NCBI RefSeq assembly: GCF_001613265.1
Contig: NZ_BDCA01000022.1
Coordinates: 62,001-126,000, forward strand
Direction of reading: 5' to 3'
DNA length: 64,000 nt
Source: Nocardia vermiculata NBRC 100427
GTDB taxonomy: Bacteria; Actinomycetota; Actinomycetes; Mycobacteriales; Mycobacteriaceae
The notes below the pieces were generated by a model. That model was not told the origin of the DNA. It saw only the letters and a program-made list of their open reading frames with translations, and did no database searches. Both the position numbers and the translations under genes were made by a program. Every line of letters begins with the position of its first letter. Position 1 is the first letter of the stretch. This document shows positions 25,938 through 34,767 of the stretch, in pieces.

Positions 25938-26649
25938 GTCGTGCATCGTCGCGGTCACCGAGCCTGGCCGCCATCCCGTCGAGCACGCAGATCAGCCCGA
26001 AGTCGAACGCCAGCGCACGCGCAACCTCGGGATCCGAGGGCAGCGTGTCGCGGTAGTCGGCACGCAGCTGTGGGTAGTCGGCGGCCAGATCCTCCATCGC
26101 GGTCAACAGCGACGTGTGGTCCACCTCGCCCCCGCCGATCGCCTTGCGGTAGCTCAGTTCCGGCAGGACCTGGCCCAGCACGTAGCTCATCAGCAGGCTG
26201 CTCGCCAGGTAGATGTCGGTACCGGTGAATCCGGCCTGTGCGCTGGTGCGGCGTAACCGGTCGGTCAGGGCGAACGCGTTGGGGCCCACGCTGGGCAGCT
26301 GCCCCAGCAGCATCGCCGCCCACGGATGTGCGCGCAGGGTGGCGCGCAGACTGTAGGCGAAGGTGGTGAAAACCGCACGCCAGTCCTGTCCCTCGGGCTC
26401 GGGTACCCGAACCATCCCCCACGCCTGGTCGAGTGCCAGTTCGAGCAGTTCGCGCTTGTTCGCCACGTACCAGTACAGGCTCGTGGCACCGGCATCGAGA
26501 CGGGACCCGAGTTTGCGCATGCTGAGTGCGTCGAGGCCGTCGGCATCGAGGATGTCCACCGCGGCGGCGACGATCTGCTCGCGGGTCAGACCCGAGGTTC
26601 TCGGCGGGCGCGAAGCACGCGTCCACACCGTGCGGAACGGTTGTGTCAC
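25903..26649 (-). CDS. TetR-family regulator (TetR_C type), probable repressor of the divergent exporter
   Basis: A 248-residue repressor. The helix-turn-helix is at about 25-70 (LTREQIVAAAVDILDADG, recognition segment GATSLYWYVANKRELLE), a pattern typical of the tetracycline-repressor-like subgroup, which often controls drug exporters. The GTG at 26649 gives a basic N-terminal arm before the helix; a GAGGGA lies 14 bases upstream, rather far, so the start is uncertain. It is divergent from an MFS exporter, and the palindrome at 26688-26702 lies between them, the classical layout of a drug-responsive pump and its repressor. Its last 35 bases overlap the convergent TetR gene. Confidence 0.83.
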   Translation of the reverse strand: MTQPFRTVWTRASRPPRTSGLTREQIVAAAVDILDADGLDALSMRKLGSRLDAGATSLYWYVANKRELLELALDQAWGMVRVPEPEGQDWRAVFTTFAYSLRATLRAHPWAAMLLGQLPSVGPNAFALTDRLRRTSAQAGFTGTDIYLASSLLMSYVLGQVLPELSYRKAIGGGEVDHTSLLTAMEDLAADYPQLRADYRDTLPSDPEVARALAFDFGLICVLDGMAARLGDRDDARLRADTGCDKPR

Positions 26650-26687
26650 GTCAACACTGTAATTCCCTCGCACATCCCACCTCTTTC

Positions 26688-26702
26688 TCGTACGGTGTGC
26701 GA
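26688..26702. promoter_or_regulatory. Imperfect palindromic operator abutting the exporter start
   Basis: TCGTACGGTGTGCGA, an imperfect palindrome of the form TCGnAC...GTnCGA, ends directly before the exporter GTG. It also contains a -10-like TACGGT 6 bases before that GTG, so a bound TetR would cover the promoter. Confidence 0.45.
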
Positions 26703-28187
26703 GTGGAATCGAACACTGTACGAGATCCGGTCGGTGCACCCGCCCGCGATCCGCGGCGCTGGTGGATCCTCGGCGCCCTGTGCCTGGCACTGCTGGTCCT
26801 GATGATCGACAGCACCGTCCTCAACCTCGCCATCCCGTCACTGATCCGTGAACTCGGCGCAAGCCCCTCCGACATCCAATGGATCCTCGACGCCTACGTC
26901 CTGGTCTTCGCCGGACTCCTACTCACCGCGGGAGCACTGTCGGACCGGTTCGGCCGCCGCCGCATGCTCGTCACCGGCCTGGCCGTCTTCGGTGCCGCCT
27001 CACTCCTGGCAGTCCTGGCCACCGAACCGTGGCAGGTCATCGCCGCCCGCGCCGCCATGGGCATCGGCGGCTCCCTCCTCATGCCCTCGACCCTGTCCAT
27101 CCTCATGACCACCTTCGACGACGACGAACGCCGCAAAGCGATGGCCGGCTGGTCCACGGTCTCGATGGTCGGCATCGTGCTCGGCCCCACCCTGGGCGGC
27201 CTACTGCTACAGCACTTCTGGTGGGGCTCGGTGTTCCTGCTCAACATCCCGGTCGCCGTCGTCGCCATCGTCGCCGCACTGACCCTGATGCCCGAAAGCT
27301 ACGGGCAGCAGCGCCCGATCGACCTCGCCGGTGTCGCACTGTCGATCGTCGCACTCACCGCCACCGTGTACGTGATCATCGAACGTGAATGGAACATCCC
27401 GGTCATCGCCCTCGCCGCACTCGCCGCGGCCGGCTTCGCCTACTGGGAGTACCGCTCACCACACCCGATGCTCCCGCCGGCGGTCTTCCGCAACCGCGAC
27501 TTCACCGGCACCTGCCTGACCCTGCTGCTGATGGTGTTCGGCATGGGCGCACTCATGCTGATGCTCACCCAGTACCTGCAGTTCGTCCTCGGCTACGGCC
27601 CCATGAAAGCCGGACTCGCACTGCTGCCCTATGCCGTGGCCGCAGCGATCTGCAACGGCCTGGGCGCCACCCTCGGCAAGAAACTCAGCAACAAGACACT
27701 GATCGTCACCGGCCTGCTCATCATGGGACTCGCGTTCACCATCCTCGCCAACGCCGAGGACTACCCGTGGGTCCTGGCCGCGATGCTGGTCATGGGCGTC
27801 GGCGGCGGACTCGCCGGCCCGGCCGCCTACGCCGCGATCATGGGCGCGATCCCACTCGAGCATGCCGGGGTGGGATCGGCGATGAACGACACCATCCAGC
27901 AGGTCGGTATGGCGGTCAGCATCGCGGTGCTGGGCAGTGTCCTCGCCGGGGTATTCACCTCACACATGCCCGCCGACGCCCCCGACGCCGCCCGCGACAA
28001 TATCGGCACCGCCTTCGCGCTCGGCTTCGACGAACCCGCGAAATCGGCGTTCACCTCGGCCATGTCCTACGGGGCGTGGGTCAGCGCAGGATTCAGCCTC
28101 GCCGCAGCACTGCTGGGTCTGGTCCTGCTACGTCGGCGCACCCACGCGCCGTCCCCGCCGCAACCCGAATCCGCTGCGGCGCAGTGA
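26703..28187 (+). CDS. MFS drug exporter, DHA2 family (14 TM)
   Basis: A proton-driven multidrug exporter of 494 residues in the cytoplasmic membrane. Marks are the first helix LALLVLMIDSTVLNLAIP with motif D1-like IDSTVLNLA, motif A GALSDRFGRRRML, motif C GIVLGPTLGGLL and about fourteen hydrophobic stretches. No ribosome binding site precedes the GTG at 26703; a -10-like TACGGT ends 6 bases upstream, so the transcript is probably leaderless. It is divergent from a TetR gene with a palindrome between them. Substrate unknown. Confidence 0.88.
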   Translation: MESNTVRDPVGAPARDPRRWWILGALCLALLVLMIDSTVLNLAIPSLIRELGASPSDIQWILDAYVLVFAGLLLTAGALSDRFGRRRMLVTGLAVFGAASLLAVLATEPWQVIAARAAMGIGGSLLMPSTLSILMTTFDDDERRKAMAGWSTVSMVGIVLGPTLGGLLLQHFWWGSVFLLNIPVAVVAIVAALTLMPESYGQQRPIDLAGVALSIVALTATVYVIIEREWNIPVIALAALAAAGFAYWEYRSPHPMLPPAVFRNRDFTGTCLTLLLMVFGMGALMLMLTQYLQFVLGYGPMKAGLALLPYAVAAAICNGLGATLGKKLSNKTLIVTGLLIMGLAFTILANAEDYPWVLAAMLVMGVGGGLAGPAAYAAIMGAIPLEHAGVGSAMNDTIQQVGMAVSIAVLGSVLAGVFTSHMPADAPDAARDNIGTAFALGFDEPAKSAFTSAMSYGAWVSAGFSLAAALLGLVLLRRRTHAPSPPQPESAAAQ

Positions 28188-28755
28188 GCGGCCGCGCACC
28201 GGCGCCGGGCACCCCGTCCGGCGCCGGCAGCGGCACCCAGCGCGTAAAGCGATCCACCAGCTGCAGGGCACCCAGACCCGCACATCCGTTCACGACACTC
28301 TCCGCCAACGACAGATCGTCCTCACGCAACCCGTACATCGACAGCAGCAGCGCATGTCGGAGCGAATCGGCCAGCGCGCCCGTACCCGAATCCGGCAGTT
28401 CGGTATCGATGGCCACCACCGGACAGCCGGCATGGAGCACCACCGCAACCTGCAGCTCCTGCGCCAACCCGGCGGATTCCGGCCGCTGCCCCGCGGCAGC
28501 GGCCGCGATCAGTCTCTCCGGCAACGATTCCGCACCGCCCAGACTGCCCGGCTCGACCGCACGCCACCGCTCGACCGGGGGAAAGTGGGAACAGTCCGAA
28601 CGCCCAGACCATCTACGACACGCCCGGTCCAGCAGCAGGCCGGTGGCGGCCCGGCATCGCGATTCATCCTCGACCACGGCCAACACCTGCAACAGCAGGC
28701 AACCGGTATGGTCGGCATCGTTCGGCGACTCCAGCAAACCATTGCGCACGGCCAT
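28093..28755 (-). CDS. Unrecognised protein overlapping the exporter 3' end
   Basis: A 220-residue frame of unknown function. The ATG at 28755 sits 5 bases after AAAGGGG, better than an in-frame GTG at 28761. Residues about 1-165 read like a real soluble protein, with LLLQVLAVVEDESR, LADSLRHALLLSMYGLRED and LAESVVNGCAGLG; the last 30 or so, which overlap the exporter gene antisense, are less convincing, so the true end may differ. The 10-base sequence GCATTCGAGC occurs twice upstream (28788-28797 and 28863-28872), which may mark a regulator site. Confidence 0.45.
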   Translation of the reverse strand: MAVRNGLLESPNDADHTGCLLLQVLAVVEDESRCRAATGLLLDRACRRWSGRSDCSHFPPVERWRAVEPGSLGGAESLPERLIAAAAAGQRPESAGLAQELQVAVVLHAGCPVVAIDTELPDSGTGALADSLRHALLLSMYGLREDDLSLAESVVNGCAGLGALQLVDRFTRWVPLPAPDGVPGAGARPLTAPQRIRVAAGTARGCADVAGPDPAVLRRG

Positions 28756-29002
28756 GGTCACCCCTTTCGATCACCTTCCCAGCGAATGCATTCGAGCCGG
28801 TTACTCGAAAGTACAACCCGAATCGCCTACGCCTCACCGAAAGTGACCCAACCGTCACCTGAGCATTCGAGCGAACTTTCAGCGATCGCGCCGAGACAGT
28901 GGCCACGCCGGATCGCGGGGCCACAACGGCCACGTACCCGCACCGGAGTGGACTATTCGGGCACAGCGCGACCGAGTCACGATCGTGACCCCCCGCTCGA
29001 AC

Positions 29003-30541
29003 TCAATGCATCATTACCGCAGCATCCGCATCGTCCTGAGGCAGCTCCGGTTTCGTCCGGGGCAGGAACGCCGCCGGAATCAACGCGACCACGATCAGCA
29101 CCGCAGCCACCACATAGGTGTGCGCATAGGCGCCCGCCGCCTGGTCGAAGCCCGTCTGCAACTGCTCGGGCGGCATCTTCTCCGCGATGGACGGATCGAA
29201 CTGCGAACCCACCGCCGCCTGCGCCAACGGCTTGTTCACCAGGAAATTGGTCAGCAACACCGACATCGTCGCGGTACCGATGGAGCCCGCCGCCTGGTTG
29301 ACGATGTTCATCAGCGTCGACCCGCGCGCCACCTGAGCGTGGGTCAACGTCTGAATCGCGGCGGTCATGGTCGGCATCATGGTGCAGCCCATCCCCATAC
29401 CCATCACGAACAGCGCCACACACATCCACACCAGGGACGTGTCGGCCGACAGCTGAGTGAAGAACCCCATACTCAGCGCGATCACCGCGAGACCGGACAT
29501 GATCACCTTGCCGGGGCCGATCTTGTCGACCAGTTTGCCGCCGATCGGCATCGTCAGCATCGCACCCAACCCCTGCGGCGCGATCAACAGACCGGTGACC
29601 AGAGTCGACTTACCGTGCACCTGCTGCAGATAACTGGGCAGCAGCAGACCGGAACCGAAGAACGCGATCGCGAAGATCACCGCGGTCAGCACCGCGAACG
29701 TCAACTGCCGATTGCGGAACAGATGCAGATCGATCAGCGGATGGCGAGTACGCAGCGCGTGCACGACGAAACCCGCCATCAACACCAACCCGATCACCGC
29801 GGGCACCAGCACCCGCGCCGACGCCACAGTGTGCTCCTCCGGAATCGAGGACACACCGAACAGGAACAACGCCAAACCCGGCGAGGCCAGCAGCATCCCG
29901 AGGAAATCGAACGACTCCGACGGCTCGGGTTTGTCCGCGGGCAACACCACGATCGCCAGAATCAACGCGATCACACCCACCGGCAGATTGATCAGGAAGA
30001 TCCAATGCCAGCTGAAACTGCCGATCAGCCAGCCACCCAGAATCGGCCCCGCGATCGGTCCCAGCAACATCGGCACACCCAGCACCGCCATCACTCGGCC
30101 GATCCGCTGCGGACCCGCCGCATGAGTCATGATCGTCATGCTCAGCGGCATCAACATGCCGCCACCCAGCCCCTGCACCACACGGAACGCGATGAGCGAC
30201 TCGATATTCCACGCCGTCGAACACAACACCGAGCCGAGCACGAAGAACACCAGCGCCAGCAGGTACAAGCGCTTGGTACCGAACCGATCCGCCGCCCAGC
30301 CGGTCAGCGGAATGACACTGGCCAGCGCGAGCGTGTAGCCGGTCATCGTCCAGGCCGCGACCGCGTAACTGGTCCCGAATTCGTGCTGGAACGTCGGCAA
30401 CGCCACCGTCACCACGGTCACGTCCAAGATCGACATGATCGCGCCCAGCACCACCACACCGGCTACCTTGAACACTGCGGCATCGAGCCGGTCGGAGGAG
30501 GAGCTCGCTGCCGACGCCGAAACATCCGGAGGAGGAGTCAC
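29003..30541 (-). CDS. MFS drug exporter, DHA2 (EmrB/QacA) family
   Basis: A 512-residue proton-coupled exporter with about fourteen transmembrane helices. Family marks: VVVLGAIMSILDVTVVTVALP (motif D1 in helix 1), GWAADRFGTKRLY (motif A), VLGVPMLLGPIAGPILGG (motif C), and an extended loop with QFDPSIAEKMPPEQ between late helices. The GTG at 30541 is preceded by a region shared with the divergent NfeD-like gene. It is not closely similar to the exporter at 26703, and no TetR gene flanks it directly. Substrate unknown. Confidence 0.9.
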   Translation of the reverse strand: MTPPPDVSASAASSSSDRLDAAVFKVAGVVVLGAIMSILDVTVVTVALPTFQHEFGTSYAVAAWTMTGYTLALASVIPLTGWAADRFGTKRLYLLALVFFVLGSVLCSTAWNIESLIAFRVVQGLGGGMLMPLSMTIMTHAAGPQRIGRVMAVLGVPMLLGPIAGPILGGWLIGSFSWHWIFLINLPVGVIALILAIVVLPADKPEPSESFDFLGMLLASPGLALFLFGVSSIPEEHTVASARVLVPAVIGLVLMAGFVVHALRTRHPLIDLHLFRNRQLTFAVLTAVIFAIAFFGSGLLLPSYLQQVHGKSTLVTGLLIAPQGLGAMLTMPIGGKLVDKIGPGKVIMSGLAVIALSMGFFTQLSADTSLVWMCVALFVMGMGMGCTMMPTMTAAIQTLTHAQVARGSTLMNIVNQAAGSIGTATMSVLLTNFLVNKPLAQAAVGSQFDPSIAEKMPPEQLQTGFDQAAGAYAHTYVVAAVLIVVALIPAAFLPRTKPELPQDDADAAVMMH

Positions 30542-30656
30542 CGCTTAAGCGTGCCAGCTCCCCCGCCGAATAACCAGCCCCTTTTTCCCACCATAGAGGG
30601 CGCTCAAACCTACGAATCACCATCGATCGATCCACCCCGGCAAGGAGTTCCCAACG

Positions 30657-30887
30657 ATGAACGACCCGGTCGTGGGCACAACCGGTAAGCTCACCACGCC
30701 GATCCGTGGCACCCACATGCTCGGGGAGGTCCTGGTCGCGATCCGAGGGGGCACGGAGCTCTATATCGCGCGATCCGCCGAACCCCTGGACGCCGGCACC
30801 ACCGTACTCGTGGTGAACGTCGCCCCCGGCCGGATCGCCGATGTGGTCCCGTGGATACCGCTCGACCCCGGACCGGGTGGGGAATAA
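30657..30887 (+). CDS. NfeD-like OB-fold small protein
   Basis: A 76-residue protein corresponding to the C-terminal OB-fold part of NfeD proteins only: GKLTTPIRGTHMLGEVLVAIRG with TTVLVVNVAPGRIADVVPW. No membrane segment or protease domain is present. An AAGGAG ribosome binding site precedes the ATG. It lies 24 bases before a flotillin-like gene; NfeD and SPFH proteins are habitual operon partners and scaffold membrane microdomains. The absence of membrane helices in both members of this pair is odd. Confidence 0.7.
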   Translation: MNDPVVGTTGKLTTPIRGTHMLGEVLVAIRGGTELYIARSAEPLDAGTTVLVVNVAPGRIADVVPWIPLDPGPGGE

Positions 30888-30911
30888 CCGAAAATAGCAA
30901 GGGAGACAACA

Positions 30912-32093
30912 GTGCTGGGCTACCACGTGCCCGATCCCGACGAAGCCATGCTGATCAGCGGCGGCCGCGTCAAGGACAATGCCCCGTTCCGCGTCATCAC
31001 CGGCCACGGCGCCTGGGTGATGCCCTTCTTCCGCAAGGTCAGCTACCTGTCGCTGGCCATGTTCGAAGCCGAAATCCAGGAACGCTGCGTCACCAAACAG
31101 GCCATCCAACTCGACGTACGCGCCGTCATCGCCTTCAAGGTCGCCAACGACACCGTATCCGTCGTCAACGCCGCCCAACGCTTCCTGTCCGAACAGGAAC
31201 GAGAAATGTCGGTCCTCACCGGACGCATCTTCTCCGGCCACCTCCGTTCCATCGTCGGCTCGATGACCGTCGAAGAAATCATCCGCGAACGACAGAAACT
31301 CGCCGACGAAGTGCTGGTGGCCTCCAAGGTCGAGATGGGCAACATCGGCCTGTGGGTCGACTCGTTCCAGATCCAATCCATCGACGACGGCGGACTCGGC
31401 TATATCACCGCACTCGCCGCACCCCACAACGCCGCCGTCCAGCGCGACGCCCAGATCGCCCAGGCCGAAGCCTCCCAGCGCGCCGCCGAAGCCGAACAGG
31501 AATCCTTGCGCCGGCAAGCCGAATACCAGCGCCAAACCTCCATCCTGCAAGCCGAATACCAGCACGACATCGACAAGGCCAACGCCGAAGCCGCACAAGC
31601 CGGCCCACTCGCCGAAGCCATCGCCCTGCAGGAAGTCCTGTCCGCACAAGCCGAACGCGCCCGCAAAGAAGCCGAACTGCGCGAACAACAACTCCAGGCC
31701 GAAGTCGTCAAACCCGCCGAAGCCGAAGCCGAACGCGTCCGAATTCTCGCTCAGGCCGAAGCCGACCGCACCCGCATCCAAGCCGACGCCGCCGCCTCCA
31801 ACAACCGCATCGCACTCGACCAGCTACTGATCGAACAACTCCCCGAAATCGTCAAACAAGCCTCCCAAGGCCTGGCGAACGCCAACCTCACCGTCCTCAA
31901 CGGACCCGACGGCGTCGGCGAACTCGTCAACGGAATGGTCGGCCAGGGACTCACGGTCTTCAATTCACTCCAGAAAGCCCTCACACCCGACAACGGCACC
32001 AGCACCAGCAACGGCAAGCACGCCGGTGACCGAAACGAAGAACCGAAAAAGCGGATTTCCTCCGACAACCACTCCGGCACACCGATAGAGTGA
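30912..32093 (+). CDS. Flotillin-like SPFH-domain protein without an N-terminal membrane anchor
   Basis: A 393-residue scaffold protein. The SPFH domain covers about 10-180 (FRVITGHGAWVMPFFRKVSYLSL, then QERCVTKQAIQLDVRAVIAFKV), as in flotillins. An alanine/glutamate-rich coiled coil follows (about 185-295, many AEA repeats), and then a C-terminal region ending in a polar tail. Classical flotillins start with a hydrophobic hairpin; this one starts VLGYHVPDPDEAML with none, so membrane contact would have to come through the SPFH face or a partner. GTG at 30912 follows GGGAGA. Operon with the NfeD-like gene. Confidence 0.85.
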   Translation: MLGYHVPDPDEAMLISGGRVKDNAPFRVITGHGAWVMPFFRKVSYLSLAMFEAEIQERCVTKQAIQLDVRAVIAFKVANDTVSVVNAAQRFLSEQEREMSVLTGRIFSGHLRSIVGSMTVEEIIRERQKLADEVLVASKVEMGNIGLWVDSFQIQSIDDGGLGYITALAAPHNAAVQRDAQIAQAEASQRAAEAEQESLRRQAEYQRQTSILQAEYQHDIDKANAEAAQAGPLAEAIALQEVLSAQAERARKEAELREQQLQAEVVKPAEAEAERVRILAQAEADRTRIQADAAASNNRIALDQLLIEQLPEIVKQASQGLANANLTVLNGPDGVGELVNGMVGQGLTVFNSLQKALTPDNGTSTSNGKHAGDRNEEPKKRISSDNHSGTPIE

Positions 32094-32126
32094 CCGAGTA
32101 CTAACGGCTATGAGGAGCAGGTGCAG

Positions 32127-32513
32127 GTGTCGATCGGGAAATTGGTGTCTTTCGACAGTTCTCGGGGGTTCGGATTCATCCGGCCCGAAGATGGAGGTGC
32201 CGATGTATTCGTTCACGTGAACGACATCGGACTGGACGAAGACGAACTGCGCCAGGGCAGAATATTCGAATTCGACGTCACCGAAGGTGACCGCGGGCCG
32301 AAAGCGATCAACCTGACCGCCACCGGCCCCGCCCCCGAACCGAAACGCCACCGCAACAGCCGGCACAGTGGACCGCTCAACGCCGCCGAGCACAAACGGC
32401 TCATCACCGAACTACTGCTCGACGCCAGCCCCGCACTGACCGCCGGAGAAATCGTCACCATCCGCGAACGTCTCACCGAATTCGCCGACCAACACGGCTG
32501 GCTGGACAACTGA
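32127..32513 (+). CDS. Cold-shock-domain protein with C-terminal extension
   Basis: A 128-residue RNA/DNA-binding protein. The N-terminal cold-shock domain has RNP1-like RGFGFIRPE and RNP2-like DVFVHVNDIG. A basic linker (PKRHRNSRHSG) joins a C-terminal helical segment of about 50 residues, a layout found in longer actinobacterial Csp proteins. The GTG at 32127 is 9 bases after GAGGAG; the in-frame GTG at 32121 would be too close. It probably acts as an RNA chaperone. A terminator hairpin follows. Confidence 0.85.
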   Translation: MSIGKLVSFDSSRGFGFIRPEDGGADVFVHVNDIGLDEDELRQGRIFEFDVTEGDRGPKAINLTATGPAPEPKRHRNSRHSGPLNAAEHKRLITELLLDASPALTAGEIVTIRERLTEFADQHGWLDN

Positions 32514-32545
32514 ACCGACCTCCCACCGGCCTACCATCATGACAG

Positions 32546-32579
32546 CGGCGCGGGCGATGAATTCCACGCGCCCGCGCCG
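32546..32579 (+). terminator. Terminator hairpin after the cold-shock gene
   Basis: Perfect 11-base arms, CGGCGCGGGCG (32546-32556) and its complement (32569-32579), with a 12-base loop, placed between the cold-shock gene and the ligase gene. Confidence 0.7.
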
Positions 32580-32613
32580 TCTGCATGGGTGAGACCGACC
32601 CCAGGAGGATCGC

Positions 32614-33720
32614 GTGGACCTGCCCGTCGCACCACCGGTGAAACCGATGCTCGCCAAAGCCGCATCCGCACTCCCGCACGACCCCGGCCTGTACTACGAA
32701 CCGAAGTGGGATGGTTTCCGGTGCATCGTCTTCCGCGACGGCACCGAAATAGAACTCGGCTCACGCAACGACCGCCCCCTGACCCGATACTTTCCCGAAG
32801 TCGCCCGCAACCTCGACGCCGCACTCCCACCCCGATGCGTCCTCGACGGCGAAATAGTCGTCGTCACCCAGCACGGCCTCGACTTCGACGTCCTGCAGAA
32901 CCGACTCCACCCCGCCGCCTCCCGCGTCGAAAAACTCAGCGCCGAGACACCCGCCGCATACGTCGCCTTCGACCTGCTCGCACTCGACGACGACGACCTC
33001 ACCGGGCGTCCCTTCCACGAACGCCGCCACCTCCTCGAATCCATCCTCGGCACGCCACATCACGGCCTGCACCTCACCCCCATCACCACCGACCCCGACC
33101 TCGCCCAGGACTGGTTCACCCGATTCGAAGGCGCCGGCTTCGACGGCGTCATGGTCAAATCCCGCGACCTGCCCTACCAGCAGGACAAACGCGTCATGAT
33201 CAAGGTCAAACACCAACGCACCGCCGACTGCGTCGTCGCCGGATTCCGCTGGCACAAAGACGGCCTCGGCGTCGGCTCACTACTACTCGGGCTCTACGAC
33301 GACAACGGCCGACTCCACCACGTCGGCGTCGCCAGCAGCTTCACCGCAGCCCGTCGCGCCCAACTCGTCGACGAACTCCAGCCCCTGCGCGACAACGCAC
33401 TCGACCACCACCCCTGGCGCGACTGGGCCGACGCCACCGCCCAGGCCGGAGCACAAGCCGGCACCCACGCCAAGATGCCCGGCGGCCTCAGCCGCTGGTC
33501 CGGCGGCAAAGACCTCTCCTGGGTGCCCCTGCGCATCGAACTCGTCGCCGAAGTCCGCTACGAACATCTGCAGGCCGGCCGATTCCGCCACGGCGGACGC
33601 CTCGTCCGCTTCCGCGACGACCGCACCCCACAGACGTGCACCTACGCGCAACTCGAAGAAGTCGCCCCCGCCGAACTCGACGACATCTTCACGACCGCGA
33701 AAGCGCAGGCCCCGCAATGA
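32614..33720 (+). CDS. ligC: ATP-dependent DNA ligase, LigC type
   Basis: A 368-residue DNA ligase that seals nicks using ATP. The adenylated lysine is residue 31 in YEPKWDGFR (motif I), followed by motif III-like CVLDGEIVV, motif IV FDGVMVKS and motif V MIKVKHQRTADCVV, then the OB-fold. The size and sequence fit mycobacterial LigC rather than the larger LigD or LigB. The GTG start at 32614 follows CCAGGAGG. Its stop overlaps the polymerase gene by 4 bases (ATGA), so the two act together, probably in a backup end-joining or excision-repair pathway. Confidence 0.88.
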   Translation: MDLPVAPPVKPMLAKAASALPHDPGLYYEPKWDGFRCIVFRDGTEIELGSRNDRPLTRYFPEVARNLDAALPPRCVLDGEIVVVTQHGLDFDVLQNRLHPAASRVEKLSAETPAAYVAFDLLALDDDDLTGRPFHERRHLLESILGTPHHGLHLTPITTDPDLAQDWFTRFEGAGFDGVMVKSRDLPYQQDKRVMIKVKHQRTADCVVAGFRWHKDGLGVGSLLLGLYDDNGRLHHVGVASSFTAARRAQLVDELQPLRDNALDHHPWRDWADATAQAGAQAGTHAKMPGGLSRWSGGKDLSWVPLRIELVAEVRYEHLQAGRFRHGGRLVRFRDDRTPQTCTYAQLEEVAPAELDDIFTTAKAQAPQ

Positions 33721-34751
33721 CCGACGCCATCGAGATCGACACCGACGGGGTCACCGTCCGCATCACCCACCCCGACAAGCTGTACTTCGACACCCGCAGC
33801 GAAACCAAACTCGACCTCGTCGACTACTACCGAGCCGTCGCCACACCCCTGCTACGCACCATCGGAAACCGGCCCGTCCTGCTCGAACGCTATCCCGACG
33901 GTGCCGGCGGAAAATCTTGGTTCCAGAAACGCGTCCCCAAAACCGCACCCGACTGGCTACGCACCGTCCAGGTCTCCACCCCCAACGGCACCACCAGCGA
34001 CGCCCTCGTCGCCGCCGACCTCGCCCACATACTCTGGGCCGTCAACCTCGGCTGCCTCGGCTTCCACGTGTGGCCCAACCACCTCCCCACCGGCACCCCA
34101 CGCACCACCGAAACCGGCATCGGCGACCTCGACATCAGCGACGAACTACGCATCGACCTCGACCCCTCCCCCGGCATCGGCTTCGACGAACTCCGCCACA
34201 CCGCCACACTCACCCGCGACCTGCTCACCGAACTCGGCATCGACGCCCGCGTCAAAACCTCCGGCTCCCGCGGCCTGCACATCTACGCACTACTGGAACC
34301 CGTCTGGGACGGCTACCAGGTACGCGCCGCCGCCGTCGCCCTCGCCCGCGAACTCGAACGCCGCCACCCCGACCTCATCACCGCACAATGGTGGAAAGAA
34401 CAACGCGGACAACGCGTCTTCATCGACTACAACCAGAACGCCCCACACAAAACAGTATTCGGCGCCTGGTGCGTCCGTCCCAAGGCAAGCGCCCAGGTCT
34501 CCACCCCCATCTCCTGGGACGAACTACCCACCGTCGACCCCGCCGACCTCACCATCGCCACCGTCCCACACCGCATCGCCGAAACCGGCGACCCCTGGGC
34601 CGACCGCACCCCGCAATCCATCACGCCCCTACTCGAAATGTCGCGCACCGATTTCGAATCCGGACTACTCGACGCCCCCTGGCCACCGCAATATCCGAAA
34701 ATGCCCAACGAACCACCACGCGTCCAGCCCAGCCGCGCCCGCACGAGCTGA
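33717..34751 (+). CDS. LigD-type primase-polymerase (stand-alone PolD)
   Basis: An archaeo-eukaryotic-primase-type polymerase of 344 residues, equivalent to the polymerase domain of LigD but encoded alone. It fills short gaps with a preference for ribonucleotides in this family. The metal-binding residues are visible: Asp 147 and Asp 149 in RIDLDPSPG, and the third Asp about 237 in FIDYNQN. TSGSRGLHIY is the conserved nucleotide-binding stretch. Translation is coupled to ligC through an ATGA overlap. No Ku gene is in the window. Confidence 0.88.
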   Translation: MTDAIEIDTDGVTVRITHPDKLYFDTRSETKLDLVDYYRAVATPLLRTIGNRPVLLERYPDGAGGKSWFQKRVPKTAPDWLRTVQVSTPNGTTSDALVAADLAHILWAVNLGCLGFHVWPNHLPTGTPRTTETGIGDLDISDELRIDLDPSPGIGFDELRHTATLTRDLLTELGIDARVKTSGSRGLHIYALLEPVWDGYQVRAAAVALARELERRHPDLITAQWWKEQRGQRVFIDYNQNAPHKTVFGAWCVRPKASAQVSTPISWDELPTVDPADLTIATVPHRIAETGDPWADRTPQSITPLLEMSRTDFESGLLDAPWPPQYPKMPNEPPRVQPSRARTS

Positions 34752-34767
34752 CGCGGCCGAGCCCGGA

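Noticed and set aside
26707..26724. LexA/SOS box near the DHA2 exporter start (TCGAAC...TACGA)
   Set aside because: The half-site spacing and second half-site do not fit the TCGAAC-N4-GTTCGA consensus, and it lies inside the coding region.
29610..31781. A 723-residue minus-strand frame
   Set aside because: It is antisense to the flotillin gene and out of frame with the DHA2 exporter. The alternating Gly/Val/Asp repeats are typical of a shadow of a coiled-coil gene.
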